From CAZYFH01 sp964646815 (GTDB lineage Bacteria > Acidobacteriota > Vicinamibacteria > Vicinamibacterales > UBA8438), in NCBI GenBank assembly GCA_964646815.1, contig CAZYFH010000019.1, positions 4,094-68,093 on the forward strand: DNA of 64,000 nt. Reading direction: 5' to 3'. Below the pieces are notes generated by a model, which saw nothing but the letters and a program-made list of their open reading frames with translations, had not been told where the DNA came from and made no database searches. Below, in pieces: positions 45,405-54,296 of this stretch (positions are counted from its first letter, which is position 1; each line of letters opens with the position of its first letter). Made by a program: the position numbers and the translations under genes.

Positions 45405-46401
45405 CTAATACACCGCGATCGCGTCCAGCGGCGATCCGGTGCCGCCGGATACCGGGATCGGTCCCGCGACGAGCAGGAACTCCCAGCGATTCTCCTCGGC
45501 CGCAGTCTCGGCCGGCGCCTCCAGGTCCATGTTGTTGAAGATGTTCATGCCAAACCCGGCGATCAGGAACGTGTGCATCGGCAGGGCGATTCCCTCCACC
45601 AGCGACGGTTGCACGTCGGTCGCCGCATCACTGCCGACAAACGCGACGTCACGCTCCTTGATCCAGCGGCCCGCCGACGCGTGCGGACCGGCGGAGTTAG
45701 CCGACAGCTGCCACGGCCACACCTCCGTGCGCCGCGCCCACCGGCCGGTTCGCAGAAACACCACGTCGCCGGACCCCACGGTTACACCGGTCTGCTTCTC
45801 CCATGCCCAGAGGTCGTCCGTGGAGATCGCCGTCTGGGGCTTCAGATACGGCACATCCTTGAGCCGCGGGATGTCCAACAAGACGTGCGGGTGATGATGC
45901 CGCTCTTCAAGTTCTCAATGCCCAGCTTGCCGCACCCACGGGTCGAGCTCGCGCTGGTCGGAACGCCGTTGAACAGCATGCCGTTGTGGGCGAAGTGGCA
46001 CAGCGCGTCCAGATGACTGACGGCGTAGCCGTGATACGTGAAGCGCTAGGCGTCCGACCGGAAATTCTCCGCCATGACGTGCTGAAACGAGCCCGGATTG
46101 TCCGCGGCTGCCTGCGTCATGGGTTGTGTGACAGCGACACCAACATCCCGGGTCGGACCAATCCGACGGCCTCGCGGCTCTTAGCTGGCGTGATGAGGTT
46201 GGCCGTGCCGCGTTCACCGTCATCACCCCAACGGCCCCAGTTATTGAGCTCGGCGAACATCTCATCAGACTCGACCAGTGTCCGCGGCGCGCTGCCCGGC
46301 CCATCGTCCTGGCTCTGGGCCGGCACAAGCCCCACGGTCACCGCGAAGACGAGCGCTGCGGTCACGGTCGCACCGGCGATCAATGTTCTGCTTAGGCTCA
46401 T
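45405..46401 (-). pseudogene. Broken cyclase-family gene (kynurenine-formamidase-like fold), exported
   Basis: Has a strong ribosome site AAGGAGG and signal peptide MSLSRTLIAGATVTAALVFAV. It reads in order: ELNNWGRWGDDGERGTANLITPAKSREAVGLVRPGMLVSLSHNP, a frameshift, then MTQAAADNPGSFQHVMAENF, an in-frame TAG, and FTYHGYAVSHLDALCHFAHNGMLFNGVP. The HLDALCH there matches the HxxxxxH metal motif. A second frameshift follows, then LLDIPRLKDVPYL through VGSGDVVFLRTGRWARR to the C-terminus. Three lesions interrupt a protein of the cyclase family PF04199. The promoter region is shared with the divergent small gene at 46502. Confidence 0.75.
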
Positions 46402-46501
46402 CTCGACTGCCTCCTTGGCGGGCGCTCGACCGAAAACTAGATCTAGGCGACGGCCGATGGGATACGATCTGCGCTGTTCGTGGACACGACGGGAGGACCG
46501 G

Positions 46502-46699
46502 ATGGCTGACCACATCGACACTCACGAGCATCATCAGCAGGTGACCAGCGGCTTCGACAAGGCGGCAGCGAAGGTGAAGCTGCGCGCGCTGAAGACCGCA
46601 CGCCAGGCGGCGCTCGACGCACACGATCACGCGAAGCTCCGGGCGATTCGCCGGCAGCGCCACGACGTGAATCGCCAGATCCGCGGCCACGTGCGGTGA
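46502..46699 (+). CDS. Small basic helical hypothetical protein
   Basis: 65 residues, with GGGAGG 7 nt before the ATG. The sequence MADHIDTHEHHQQVTSGFDKAAAKVKLRALKTARQAAL onwards is His-rich at the start and then a basic amphipathic helix (KLRAIRRQRHDVNRQIRGHVR). It could bind nucleic acid or be a small structural protein. The family is not recognised. It is divergent from the broken cyclase gene. Confidence 0.5.
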   Translation: MADHIDTHEHHQQVTSGFDKAAAKVKLRALKTARQAALDAHDHAKLRAIRRQRHDVNRQIRGHVR

Positions 46700-46741
46700 G
46701 GGTCACGGACGGCCCGGCGCGGAGCTCAGGGCTTAGTGCCA

Positions 46742-46835
46742 GAGCTCACGTGTGTTGCCCACGTAGCGCGAGGCTTTGGCCTCGCCTCGCAAGCCTGAGT
46801 GCTTCCTGCGCTACGGATGCCACGCACGTGAGCTC
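46742..46835. repeat. Dispersed palindromic element, copy 3, with clear terminal inverted repeats
   Basis: 94 bp. Left end GAGCTCACGTGTGTTGC and right end, on the other strand, GAGCTCACGTGCGTGGC: 15 of 17 positions match. The core has GCGAGGCTTTGGCCTCGC as a hairpin. This is the best-preserved copy and defines the element as MITE-like. Confidence 0.7.
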
Positions 46836-46856
46836 CTGCGTTTGGACGACGCCCCG

Positions 46857-47348
46857 TTACGAGAACGCGATGGTGAAATCGCTCCACTCGGCGATCGTGC
46901 CGTCCTTGAGATAGAAGACACCGACGCCACGCCACTCGATGGATCGATCCGGCAGCGTAAAGCGATCGATGCGCTCGTTGACGACGATCGATCCCCTGGC
47001 GAAAGTGTCGAGCACCTCGAACTCGACGAACGTCGCGTCACCCAGAAAGCTCTGCAGGCCCTCGATAATCGCCGCGCGTCCCGTCGAAGGCGGTGCCGTC
47101 TCCGTGGCACGATAGACGCAGTCGTCCGCCAGATACGAGCCCAGTCTTGACAGATCCACGGGGGCGACCCACGTGGCGCAAAACGCATTGACCAGGTCGA
47201 CGTTGGCCTGTTCGGACTGGGCCAACGCGGCCGCATGTGCCCGACGCGGCAGCGCCACCGCCGCCGCAGCCCCCAGGCCCAGCGTCGTGAGCGCGTCGCG
47301 CCGTCTCATGCCACGTCCTCGCATCGCCATCGGTTCTCGTGTCTGCAC
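46857..47348 (-). CDS. Exported limonene-epoxide-hydrolase-like / SnoaL-like protein with Tat signal
   Basis: 163 residues. The N-terminus has a twin-arginine signal, MRRRDALTTLGLGAAAAVALPRRAHA. The mature part (NVDLVNAFCATWVAPVDLSRLGSYLADDCVYRATETAP, then VVNERIDRFTL, then EWSDFTI) fits the limonene-1,2-epoxide hydrolase fold. R-x-D in NERID and the late Asp in EWSDF are at the positions of the Asp-Arg-Asp triad. GTG at 47348 is chosen because AGGAGG lies 5 nt upstream. The natural substrate is unknown. Confidence 0.78.
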   Translation of the reverse strand: MQTREPMAMRGRGMRRRDALTTLGLGAAAAVALPRRAHAAALAQSEQANVDLVNAFCATWVAPVDLSRLGSYLADDCVYRATETAPPSTGRAAIIEGLQSFLGDATFVEFEVLDTFARGSIVVNERIDRFTLPDRSIEWRGVGVFYLKDGTIAEWSDFTIAFS

Positions 47349-47363
47349 TCGCACCTCCTCAGA

Positions 47364-48587
47364 TTAATCCACCGGTTCGATTCTCAGCAGCGCCGCCTCG
47401 TCCGCGTCCGTCAGCACGTAGAGCAGCCCATCGGGTCCTTGCCGCACGTCGCGAATCCGCTGCCGCAACTCGGCGAGCAGCCACTCGCGCCGCTGCTCTT
47501 CGCCGTTCTGGTTGAAGACGATGCGCTCGAGATGCCCGGTGTTACGGATCATCCCTGTCCGCAGCGCCCCGACGAACAGATTCCCGCTCCAACTCGGAAA
47601 ACGGTCACCATCGTAAAACGTCATGCCAGAGGGTGCGATGGAGGGCAACCAGACGATCGCCGCCTGCTCCATCCCTTCCTGCCAGGGTCGACTGGCCACG
47701 CGCGAGCCGGAATACTGGCGGCTGTAGGAGACGACCGGCCAGCCGTAGTTGCGTCCCGCGCGGATGACGTTGGCTTCGTCGCCACCGAGCGGCCCGTTCT
47801 CGTGCACCCACAGATCACCCGTCTCGGGATGGATGGCCATCCCCAGTTGGTTCCGATGTCCGAGGGAGTAGACCTCGGGCCGGGCGCCGTCCCGACCCAC
47901 GAAGGGATTGTCACGAGGAACACTCCCATCGTCGCGGAGCCTGATGACCTTGCCGATCGTGTCACCCGGATCCTGCGCCCGCCGCCCGCCCGTGGCCGCC
48001 CCGAAGGCGCCGCCCACCGTCATGTAGAGCGTGTCGTCCGACACGAAGACGATCCGCGAGGCCGCCGTTCCGCCGCCGACTAGGACGTCCGACACGAAGA
48101 GATCGCGTACGTCGGTCAATGCGCGCTCACCCAGGCGGCCGCGAGCCAACGCCACTCTGACGCCGTCGTCCCCCGGCTTCGAATAGGTCAAGTAGATCTG
48201 CTGGTTCTCCTCGAACCGCGGGTGGAGCGCCACGTCCATCAGACCGGCCAACCCTTCCGCATGCACCTCCGGCACACCCGACACAGGGAGTCGGTCAAGC
48301 GTACCGTCGCGGATCACGCGCAGACGCCCGCCGCGCTCCGTGACGAGCAGGCGACGATCGGGGAGAAAGGCCAGACCCCAGGGATGCGAAAGGCCCCGCG
48401 TGACCACGACGACACGAACCCGCGTCTCGGCCGTCTCGATGACGAGCGGAGCCGCAGGCAGATCGACCGCCGGCAACGCCGGCAGCGGCGCTTGCGCGTC
48501 CGGCGCCGCGACCGCCAGAGCGAGGCTCCCGGCGACCAGACACCAGACTACGAGATGTCGAGATCGACCAGCGTGGCGGGGCGTCAT
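47364..48587 (-). CDS. Exported PQQ-dependent sugar dehydrogenase-like beta-propeller (Gdh-B/sorbosone dehydrogenase type)
   Basis: About 407 residues from the ATG at 48587, with signal peptide HLVVWCLVAGSLALAVAAPDAQA. GLSHPWGLAFLPDRRLLVTERGGRLRVI, GLMDVALHPRF, YSLGHRNQLGMAIHP, LWVHENGPLGGDEANVIRAGRNYGWPVVSY and IAPSGMTFYDGDRFPSWSGNLFVGAL are the family landmarks, including the PQQ-site His and Arg regions. It probably oxidises aldose sugars in the periplasm. The ATG overlaps the stop of the broken DUF1801 gene (ATGA), so it may once have been translationally coupled to it. Confidence 0.88.
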   Translation of the reverse strand: MTPRHAGRSRHLVVWCLVAGSLALAVAAPDAQAPLPALPAVDLPAAPLVIETAETRVRVVVVTRGLSHPWGLAFLPDRRLLVTERGGRLRVIRDGTLDRLPVSGVPEVHAEGLAGLMDVALHPRFEENQQIYLTYSKPGDDGVRVALARGRLGERALTDVRDLFVSDVLVGGGTAASRIVFVSDDTLYMTVGGAFGAATGGRRAQDPGDTIGKVIRLRDDGSVPRDNPFVGRDGARPEVYSLGHRNQLGMAIHPETGDLWVHENGPLGGDEANVIRAGRNYGWPVVSYSRQYSGSRVASRPWQEGMEQAAIVWLPSIAPSGMTFYDGDRFPSWSGNLFVGALRTGMIRNTGHLERIVFNQNGEEQRREWLLAELRQRIRDVRQGPDGLLYVLTDADEAALLRIEPVD

Positions 48588-49006
48588 TCGTACTTCTTCT
48601 TCATGTAGCGATACGCGTTGGCAATCAACGCTCGCAACACCGTCGTGTCGACATCCTCCAGCTTGTCGATGCACAGACACGACCGGCCCGTGCTGTGCTT
48701 GCCCAGTCGCTTCATCAGCGCGTCGTAACGCTCGCACCCCGGCATGATGTACAGCACCTAGCTCGCGCAGCGCGCCGAGAACCAGACAATTGGCATGTCG
48801 CCCTCGCGCCCGCTCTCGTAGTGGTAGTGGCACCTGCCGAAGCCGACAATGCTGGGACCCCATATCTTGGGCTGGAGGCGTGTCACCGCCTTCATCATCG
48901 TGAGCACGTCCTGCGCATCCTCACGGCGTCGGGCATTCTTCCCGCCAGTCAGGAATCTCATCACGCCTGCGGTACGCGCGCGCGTCTTGATTGTGGCATT
49001 CGGCAT
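48584..49006 (-). pseudogene. DUF1801-like gene interrupted by one TAG
   Basis: Reads TRARTAGVMRFLTGGKNARRREDAQDVLTMMKAVTRLQPKIWGPSIVGFGRCHYHYESGREGDMPIVWFSARCAS, a TAG (48760-48758), then in the same frame VLYIMPGCERYDALMKRLGKHSTGRSCLCIDKLEDVDTTVLRALIANAYRYMKKKYE and TGA. The whole is a typical DUF1801 domain protein and only one codon is lost. The real stop overlaps the downstream dehydrogenase start. Confidence 0.75.
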
Positions 49007-49041
49007 GCGTAGCGGCTACAGATTCACTCCATACAAGGCCA

Positions 49042-50334
49042 CTAGTCGACGATTGCCTGCATCAACGCGTTCTCCACGTCGCGCGAGACCTGGAAGTTAG
49101 GCGTCTGGATCATCACCAGTCCGACGATGGCTTCCGTCGGATCGACCCAGAAATGCGTGCCATACGCGCCGTCCCAGCCAAAACTCCCCGCTCCGACGCG
49201 CTGGCCGGCAGTGACCGGATCGCCCACGACGCGGACGCTGAGCCCGAAGGTGGCCCCGGGGCTCGGTTGACCGAACCCGAACTGTTCCACAAACGTCGAC
49301 GACATCAAGTCAACGGTCGTCGGACTGAGCAACTGGTGGCCGTTCAGCTCACCTCCGTTCAGCAGCAGTTGACCGAACTGCATGTAGTCCTCTGCAGTGC
49401 TCATGAGACCGCCGCCTCCGGAGAAGTACGTATCACTGGTCACGCCGTCCTGATTTTCCGACCGGGTGAGCCCCTGCGGTGTCCGTTGATAGACCGTGAC
49501 CACGCGCGACCGATGAGTGTCGGGTGCCCAGAAGAAGGTGTCCTTCATCCCCAACGGCTCGAAAATCCGCGCGCTGAGAAACCGGTCGGCGGATTGCCCC
49601 GATGCGATCTCGACAATTCGTAGCAGCGTGTCGAAGCCTCTGGCCGGGCTGTACGCCCATCGATCCCCGGGCTGGAACTCCAGCGGGACCTCACCAAGTC
49701 TTGGAATCAGGTCGCCGAGCGTGTCCGTCGGCTGCTGCGCAGCGATCCGACTGGCCTCGCTGCTACTGATGGGCCCGCTCGCTAGGCCCGACGTGTGGGT
49801 GAGCAGGTCCTGTACGTTAATCGGGCGACTCGCCGGAATCGTGTAGAACAGCGGAGTCGGCTGTCCTCGTCCCCCACGTCGCGTCGCCGGGCGTGGACCT
49901 GCTTCGCGCGACATCGCTACCGCGACCTGCAGGTCCGCGAGCTCTGGAATGAATCGTGAGACCGGATCGTTGAGTCTGACCTTGCCTTCCTCCACCAGCA
50001 TGAGGATGGCCACGCCGACGATGGGCTTCGTCATCGACATGATCTTGAAGATGGCATCCTTGGTCATCGCCGTATTCGACTCGAGATCCATCAGGCCGTG
50101 CGCCTCGAGATGAGCCAAACGTCCCCGACGGGTCGCGGCGGTCACGGCGCCGCTGATGTTTCCTGCGTCGATGTGACGCTGGACGGCCTCGTGAATGCGC
50201 TGCAGCCGTTCGGCGGACAGGCCCACCTCTGCGGGCGCGGCCTTGTCGATCGATGCGATTGCGGGCAGCGTCAAGATCGCGAGTAGGACCAGGGCGACAG
50301 CGGCCGATGTCGTCGAACGTGTACGGGGGGGCAT
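49042..50334 (-). CDS. Exported serine hydrolase, class C beta-lactamase family
   Basis: 430 residues with an N-terminal signal (VALVLLAILTLPAIA). The catalytic SxxK is in KIMSMTKPIVGVAILML near 93. The Tyr motif is in WAYSPARGFDTLLRI near 228. FGWDGAYGTHFWVDPTEAIVGLVMIQ near 395 provides the third box. The family includes esterases, D-aminopeptidases and beta-lactamases, so the substrate is open. An AGGAGG ribosome site precedes the start. Confidence 0.9.
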   Translation of the reverse strand: MPPRTRSTTSAAVALVLLAILTLPAIASIDKAAPAEVGLSAERLQRIHEAVQRHIDAGNISGAVTAATRRGRLAHLEAHGLMDLESNTAMTKDAIFKIMSMTKPIVGVAILMLVEEGKVRLNDPVSRFIPELADLQVAVAMSREAGPRPATRRGGRGQPTPLFYTIPASRPINVQDLLTHTSGLASGPISSSEASRIAAQQPTDTLGDLIPRLGEVPLEFQPGDRWAYSPARGFDTLLRIVEIASGQSADRFLSARIFEPLGMKDTFFWAPDTHRSRVVTVYQRTPQGLTRSENQDGVTSDTYFSGGGGLMSTAEDYMQFGQLLLNGGELNGHQLLSPTTVDLMSSTFVEQFGFGQPSPGATFGLSVRVVGDPVTAGQRVGAGSFGWDGAYGTHFWVDPTEAIVGLVMIQTPNFQVSRDVENALMQAIVD

Positions 50335-50436
50335 GGGGCAAGCCTCCTAGAAGCGGTTACCGATTTCCAGCGCCATCGGTGACTGGTTGAACCGAGTTCA
50401 TCCTAGCGACCTCGTGCGGTAGCGTCTACTGCCAGC

Positions 50437-50442
50437 TATGCT
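50437..50442 (+). promoter_or_regulatory. -10 box of the DinB-family gene, leaderless
   Basis: TATGCT ends 6 nt before the ATG at 50449. There is no Shine-Dalgarno site and no clear -35. The spacing equals that of the other putative leaderless promoters. Confidence 0.4.
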
Positions 50443-50448
50443 GTGCGC

Positions 50449-50934
50449 ATGAGCACCTCCGAGCTGAGAACGAGCGTCACTCGCCAGCTTCGTCAGAGTC
50501 AAGCACACGCCGGACTCTCCGCGGCACTCGAACGCTTCCCCGTGGAGCTTGCCGGGCGCCAGGTCGACGGCCACACGCACACCGCATGGCAGCAAATCGC
50601 GCACATGAGGCTCGCGGCGGAAGACCTCATCGCCTATTGCAGGGACCCGGACTACGAGGCGCGGGCCTGGCCCGACGGCTACTGGCCCGAGAGTCCCGAA
50701 CCACCCTCGGCCGAGGCGTGGTCAGCGACCGCCCGCCGCCTCCTCGACGCGACCGAGCAGATGGCGCAACTGATCGAGGATCCCAGTCGCGCGCTCTACG
50801 CGCAGGTGCCCGCGGCTGAGAAGGAACACCATCACACGCTCCGGGCGGCCCTCATCTTGCTCGACCACAACGGTTATCACGCCGCGCAGTTCATCGCGCT
50901 GCGTCAGGCGCTCGACGCCTGGTCCTCGAGCTGA
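50449..50934 (+). CDS. DinB-superfamily protein
   Basis: 161 residues forming a four-helix bundle. HTHTAWQQIAHMRLAAEDLIAYCRDPDYEA and LILLDHNGYHAAQFIALRQALDAW carry the three spaced His positions that bind a metal in DinB/YfiT-like proteins. Members are often thiol-dependent transferases or of unknown function. A GTG at 50443 is in frame, but the ATG at 50449 fits the -10 spacing. Confidence 0.85.
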   Translation: MSTSELRTSVTRQLRQSQAHAGLSAALERFPVELAGRQVDGHTHTAWQQIAHMRLAAEDLIAYCRDPDYEARAWPDGYWPESPEPPSAEAWSATARRLLDATEQMAQLIEDPSRALYAQVPAAEKEHHHTLRAALILLDHNGYHAAQFIALRQALDAWSSS

Positions 50935-50938
50935 CGCC

Positions 50939-51034
50939 GGAGCGCACGTGAGTGGCCGAGGTGTGGCGCGAGGCCTTAACCGTGCCTCGTTGGCCCGAAG
51001 CCTGTGCGGCTACGGCGTGCGGCCTATGAGCTCC
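50939..51034. repeat. Dispersed palindromic element, copy 4, overlapping a gene end
   Basis: 96 bp from GGAGCGCACGTGAG to GGCCTATGAGCTCC. Its layout and length match copy 3, with weaker ends. The right end contains the last eight codons and the stop of the MBL-fold hydrolase gene (51010-51034). Confidence 0.5.
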
Positions 51035-52536
51035 ACGAACGCGGACATCGGACCTGGACGTCCGTGAATCGGCACGATAGTGTTCACGTCCAGCTTCAAG
51101 CGTTTCAAATTCCGATAGAAGGCCCGGTTGCTGGCGTTAGGAGTCCCGGGAGATGGTCCGCCGGGCGCCGGCGGGTTGTAGAGGTCCGCCTCCACCACGA
51201 GCTTCTCCTTCGGGAAATAAGCGATCAACATGCCCGCGACATGATTCAGGCCCTGCACGTGATGCAGCTCGACTGTTCGCGCTTCATCGCCGAGGATATA
51301 TTTCTCGCGCACGGTCTCGAAGATGTAGCCTTCCGACCACTCTTCCGGCGGATACAACGAAAACCGGTCGGGCTCGAGCAGCCACGGCCGTGCCCGTAGC
51401 ACCTCCTGATAGTAGGGACGATTACCTTCGTGGGTGATCACGGTTGCGCCCTCGTGCACGTAGGTGCGGAGCCCCCCCAAATGGTCCCAGTGGTGATGCG
51501 TGTTCACGATGAACCGGATCGGCTTGTCCGGCACGAGGCGCACTACTTCCTCGATCACGGCGAGTGACCGTTCCTCGTTGAGCGGCGCCTCGATGACCGC
51601 CAGGTGGTCCTGGAACTCGACCGCCACACTGTGGTGGGATCCGCCCCCTATGAGCCAGATGCCATCCGCAACACGCTCGCTTTCCACGCGCACCGGTGGG
51701 ACCGGGGCGCTCGCCACCGCGTCCGGGACCGTGAGGGCAGCGTCCTCCACGTTGACACGAACATCGGTGATGGTCTCGAGACCGAACGAGTGATCGCCGC
51801 CGCTGACATTTGGCTCGTGAGCGCCATCGTCGTAATCCTGATGCTGGTGCCATCGCATGGGGAACTGCACCCCGTCCACATCCTGATACTCGGTGTAGAC
51901 CGTCTCGTAATACATGTCCCCAACCACCGGATTGGGCAGCCAGGTCTGCACCCGCTTGACGATGTTCTGCTCAGTGATGGTGCCGTTCACGCGGTACCTG
52001 CCGAGCGCCATGAACGAGACGACGGTCACCCGACCGCCGTACTCGTTCCGCGTCACCGCCGTCACATTGCTGGCCATCGCGCCCTTGAGGAACCCGTGCG
52101 GAGTAAGCAGGATCTCAAGCATGCGTTGCTCGGACGCGGCGGGCATCGGAATCACCCGATCGCCCACGACGTTCCAGGCGCGCGTGCCGCTGACCAGCAG
52201 CGTCTGTTGACGTTCCCCTCGAATCGGAGCGCCGCCGCCCCGCGCGGGATAGCTCCCTTGCCGGACGACCATCTCCTCCCTAGAGGAGCCAGTGCCGAAA
52301 TCGATGGTCCGCGTGTAGCTGGCCAGCTCGAACCGCGGCCAATCCTGATCGGGGGCGAAGCTCTGCCCGACCCCGCCGATCCAGCCGGTTCCCGAATACT
52401 GGATGGACGTCATGTTGGTCACGCCCATCGTGTCCGCGGCGGCCTTGAGCACGCCCCGCGCATCCTGCGCCGTGGCCGGCCCGGCCATCAGCAGCGCGAC
52501 GGCGACGACGAGCCAGGGGGCTGTGAGCTTTGCCAT
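51010..52536 (-). CDS. Exported MBL-fold metallo-hydrolase
   Basis: About 508 residues from the ATG at 52536, which has AAGGAGA upstream and the signal MAKLTAPWLVVAVALLMAGPATAQ. Residues 25-290 form an exported domain of unknown type. The metallo-beta-lactamase domain follows, with the zinc motif HxHxDH in FIVNTHHHWDHLGGLRTYVHEGATVITH and a later His in HHVQGLNHVAGMLIAYFPKEKLVVEADLY. Quinoprotein-relay-type MBL proteins have this arrangement, but the substrate is not known. Its last codons lie inside a dispersed repeat, which suggests that insertion reshaped the C-terminus (VELIGRTP). Confidence 0.87.
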   Translation of the reverse strand: MAKLTAPWLVVAVALLMAGPATAQDARGVLKAAADTMGVTNMTSIQYSGTGWIGGVGQSFAPDQDWPRFELASYTRTIDFGTGSSREEMVVRQGSYPARGGGAPIRGERQQTLLVSGTRAWNVVGDRVIPMPAASEQRMLEILLTPHGFLKGAMASNVTAVTRNEYGGRVTVVSFMALGRYRVNGTITEQNIVKRVQTWLPNPVVGDMYYETVYTEYQDVDGVQFPMRWHQHQDYDDGAHEPNVSGGDHSFGLETITDVRVNVEDAALTVPDAVASAPVPPVRVESERVADGIWLIGGGSHHSVAVEFQDHLAVIEAPLNEERSLAVIEEVVRLVPDKPIRFIVNTHHHWDHLGGLRTYVHEGATVITHEGNRPYYQEVLRARPWLLEPDRFSLYPPEEWSEGYIFETVREKYILGDEARTVELHHVQGLNHVAGMLIAYFPKEKLVVEADLYNPPAPGGPSPGTPNASNRAFYRNLKRLKLDVNTIVPIHGRPGPMSAFVELIGRTP

Positions 52537-52556
52537 GGTTCTCCTTCGCGTCGCTC

Positions 52557-53933
52557 TTACTCGGCGTAGTCCGCGGCCGCGAGTGAGGCCCGGATGATCT
52601 CGCGGTCGTTGCGCGCGACGACGTGGCGGTTCGCGAACGCGGGATGTGCCCACAAAACCGTTCGGTCGTTCCACCGGCCCGAGGCGCCGCCCCGTGTGCG
52701 CAGCGTCGGTTCCAGCAGCGGCGCGCGATCGATCTCCGTGTAGCCGTCCGGTGTGAACCGGGCGATGATCAGCTCGCCGGAGTCGTTTGTCACGAAGTGC
52801 CGGTCGCCGTTGCGCACGAAGTAGGCCGACCCGAAGCGCTCCTGCGGGGCCACGGCATCGCTCTGCCAGATCCGCTCACCGGTCGTCGCATCGAGACCCC
52901 GGACCTCGCCGTAGCTGCCGACGCCGTAGAAGTGGTCGCCGATGACGATCGGTGTCGAGAGAAGCGAGTGCAGCCCATCGGTCAGGTGCGGCAGCTCGCT
53001 TCGGCTCTCGCCCTGCCATAACATCCGCGCCGCCGGCCGGTCGCTGTTGAGCGCCATCATCATCGACCCGATGCGGAACTGGCTGATGAGGAGATACCGG
53101 CCGCTCCGGACCGGCGTGGTGGTCGACAACCCGCCGCCAGAGAGGAACTCCTGCTGCCAGTACAGCTCGCCTGTCTCCGGGTTCAGAGAAGTCAGCGCGG
53201 TCGCGTGCCAGAAGATCAACTGCCGCTCGCCGCCGGCGTCGACGACGATCGGTGACGAGTAGCCGGTTTCCGACGTCATCTCCAGCGCGCGCCAGACTTC
53301 CTCGCCGGTCGCCTTGTCGAACCCCATGATCTTGGCGTCCGGCTCGCCGCCAACGACAGCGATCAGAAGGTCGCCCTCGACGAGCGGCGCATGCGAGACG
53401 CCGTACACGGGAACGGTGGCGCCGTACTCGGCGACGGTATCGACCTGCCAGACCACTGCGCCGGCCTCGGCGTCGAAGCACAAGAGCATCCCGGCCGCCC
53501 CCAGCACGTAGACACGGTCACCCTCGACGGTCGGCGGCGTGCGGGGGCCGTTGGCGAACTTCCACTGGATGTTGCGATAAGTCGCGGGCCACGACTGCGA
53601 CCAAAGCACCGCGCCCGTCTCCTCGTCGAGCGCCAGCAGGCGCTCCGTGCCATCCATGGTCCGGCTGCCCGGCGTCTCCGCGTAGTCGAGGACGAACACA
53701 CGACCATCGGCAACCGCGGGCCCAGCCAAGCCGCCACCGATCGGCACGCGCCAAGTCACGTTCAGACCAGCGCCGGGGAATCGCTCAACGACGCCGGTCT
53801 CGGCCCAGACGCCATCTCTGTCCACGCCACGCCACTGCGGCCAGTCCTCCGCGCGGAGCGTGGGTGTCGCCAGCCCCACCGCGATGATGATCACGCCGAG
53901 TGAGACGCCATTCCAGAAAAGACGTTCGGACAC
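52557..53933 (-). CDS. Exported PQQ-like beta-propeller (BamB-like repeat) protein
   Basis: 458 residues, GTG start behind GGGAGAA. The signal segment is GVSLGVIIIAVGLATPTLRA. EDWPQWRGVDRDG is the standard start of these propellers. Blades repeat units such as LLALDEETGAVLWSQSW, LLCFDAEAGAVVWQVD, IMGFDKATGEEVWRAL and VRGLDATTGERIWQSD. Such proteins are widespread in Acidobacteriota and Planctomycetota. They act as periplasmic scaffolds or oxidoreductases; quinone binding is not shown here. Followed at 21 nt by the MBL-fold gene. Confidence 0.88.
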   Translation of the reverse strand: MSERLFWNGVSLGVIIIAVGLATPTLRAEDWPQWRGVDRDGVWAETGVVERFPGAGLNVTWRVPIGGGLAGPAVADGRVFVLDYAETPGSRTMDGTERLLALDEETGAVLWSQSWPATYRNIQWKFANGPRTPPTVEGDRVYVLGAAGMLLCFDAEAGAVVWQVDTVAEYGATVPVYGVSHAPLVEGDLLIAVVGGEPDAKIMGFDKATGEEVWRALEMTSETGYSSPIVVDAGGERQLIFWHATALTSLNPETGELYWQQEFLSGGGLSTTTPVRSGRYLLISQFRIGSMMMALNSDRPAARMLWQGESRSELPHLTDGLHSLLSTPIVIGDHFYGVGSYGEVRGLDATTGERIWQSDAVAPQERFGSAYFVRNGDRHFVTNDSGELIIARFTPDGYTEIDRAPLLEPTLRTRGGASGRWNDRTVLWAHPAFANRHVVARNDREIIRASLAAADYAE

Positions 53934-54296
53934 CAGTCGTTCTCCCGGGTTACGGATCGGCAGGCGCGAAGAGCGTGTTGGCCATTTGATACTCAGGGCA
54001 CGGGTCCCGCGCCGCTAGCAGTCGATTCCACCCTCGCCGAGGTGCGAGCGAATCTCGGAGGGACGGAGGGTCGACCGGGAGCCAAGGACATAGGAAGACC
54101 CGATCATAGCCCGCCCGCGTGCCCGTCTGCGCCGTCGTTACCCCGCCGCCGCACGCGTGTGTCCCCTGACGAACGTCGGCGCCCGAAACGGACGGGGGAG
54201 GCGACAGTTATCCGAACGGCTCGCAACAGCGCGTCCCGATCGGATCGTCGAAGTCATTGAGCGAGAGCACGTTGCAGTAACATGTACGGCTACGAT
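53934..54296. other. Intergenic region upstream of tRNA-Lys
   Basis: About 360 bp between the divergent propeller gene and tRNA-Lys. Open frames here are short and arginine-rich and look like GC-rich noise. No promoter could be picked with confidence. Confidence 0.4.

Noticed and set aside
51604..52569. 321-codon plus-strand open frame
   Set aside because: Antisense to the MBL-fold hydrolase with its HxHxDH motif; composition is that of a shadow frame.
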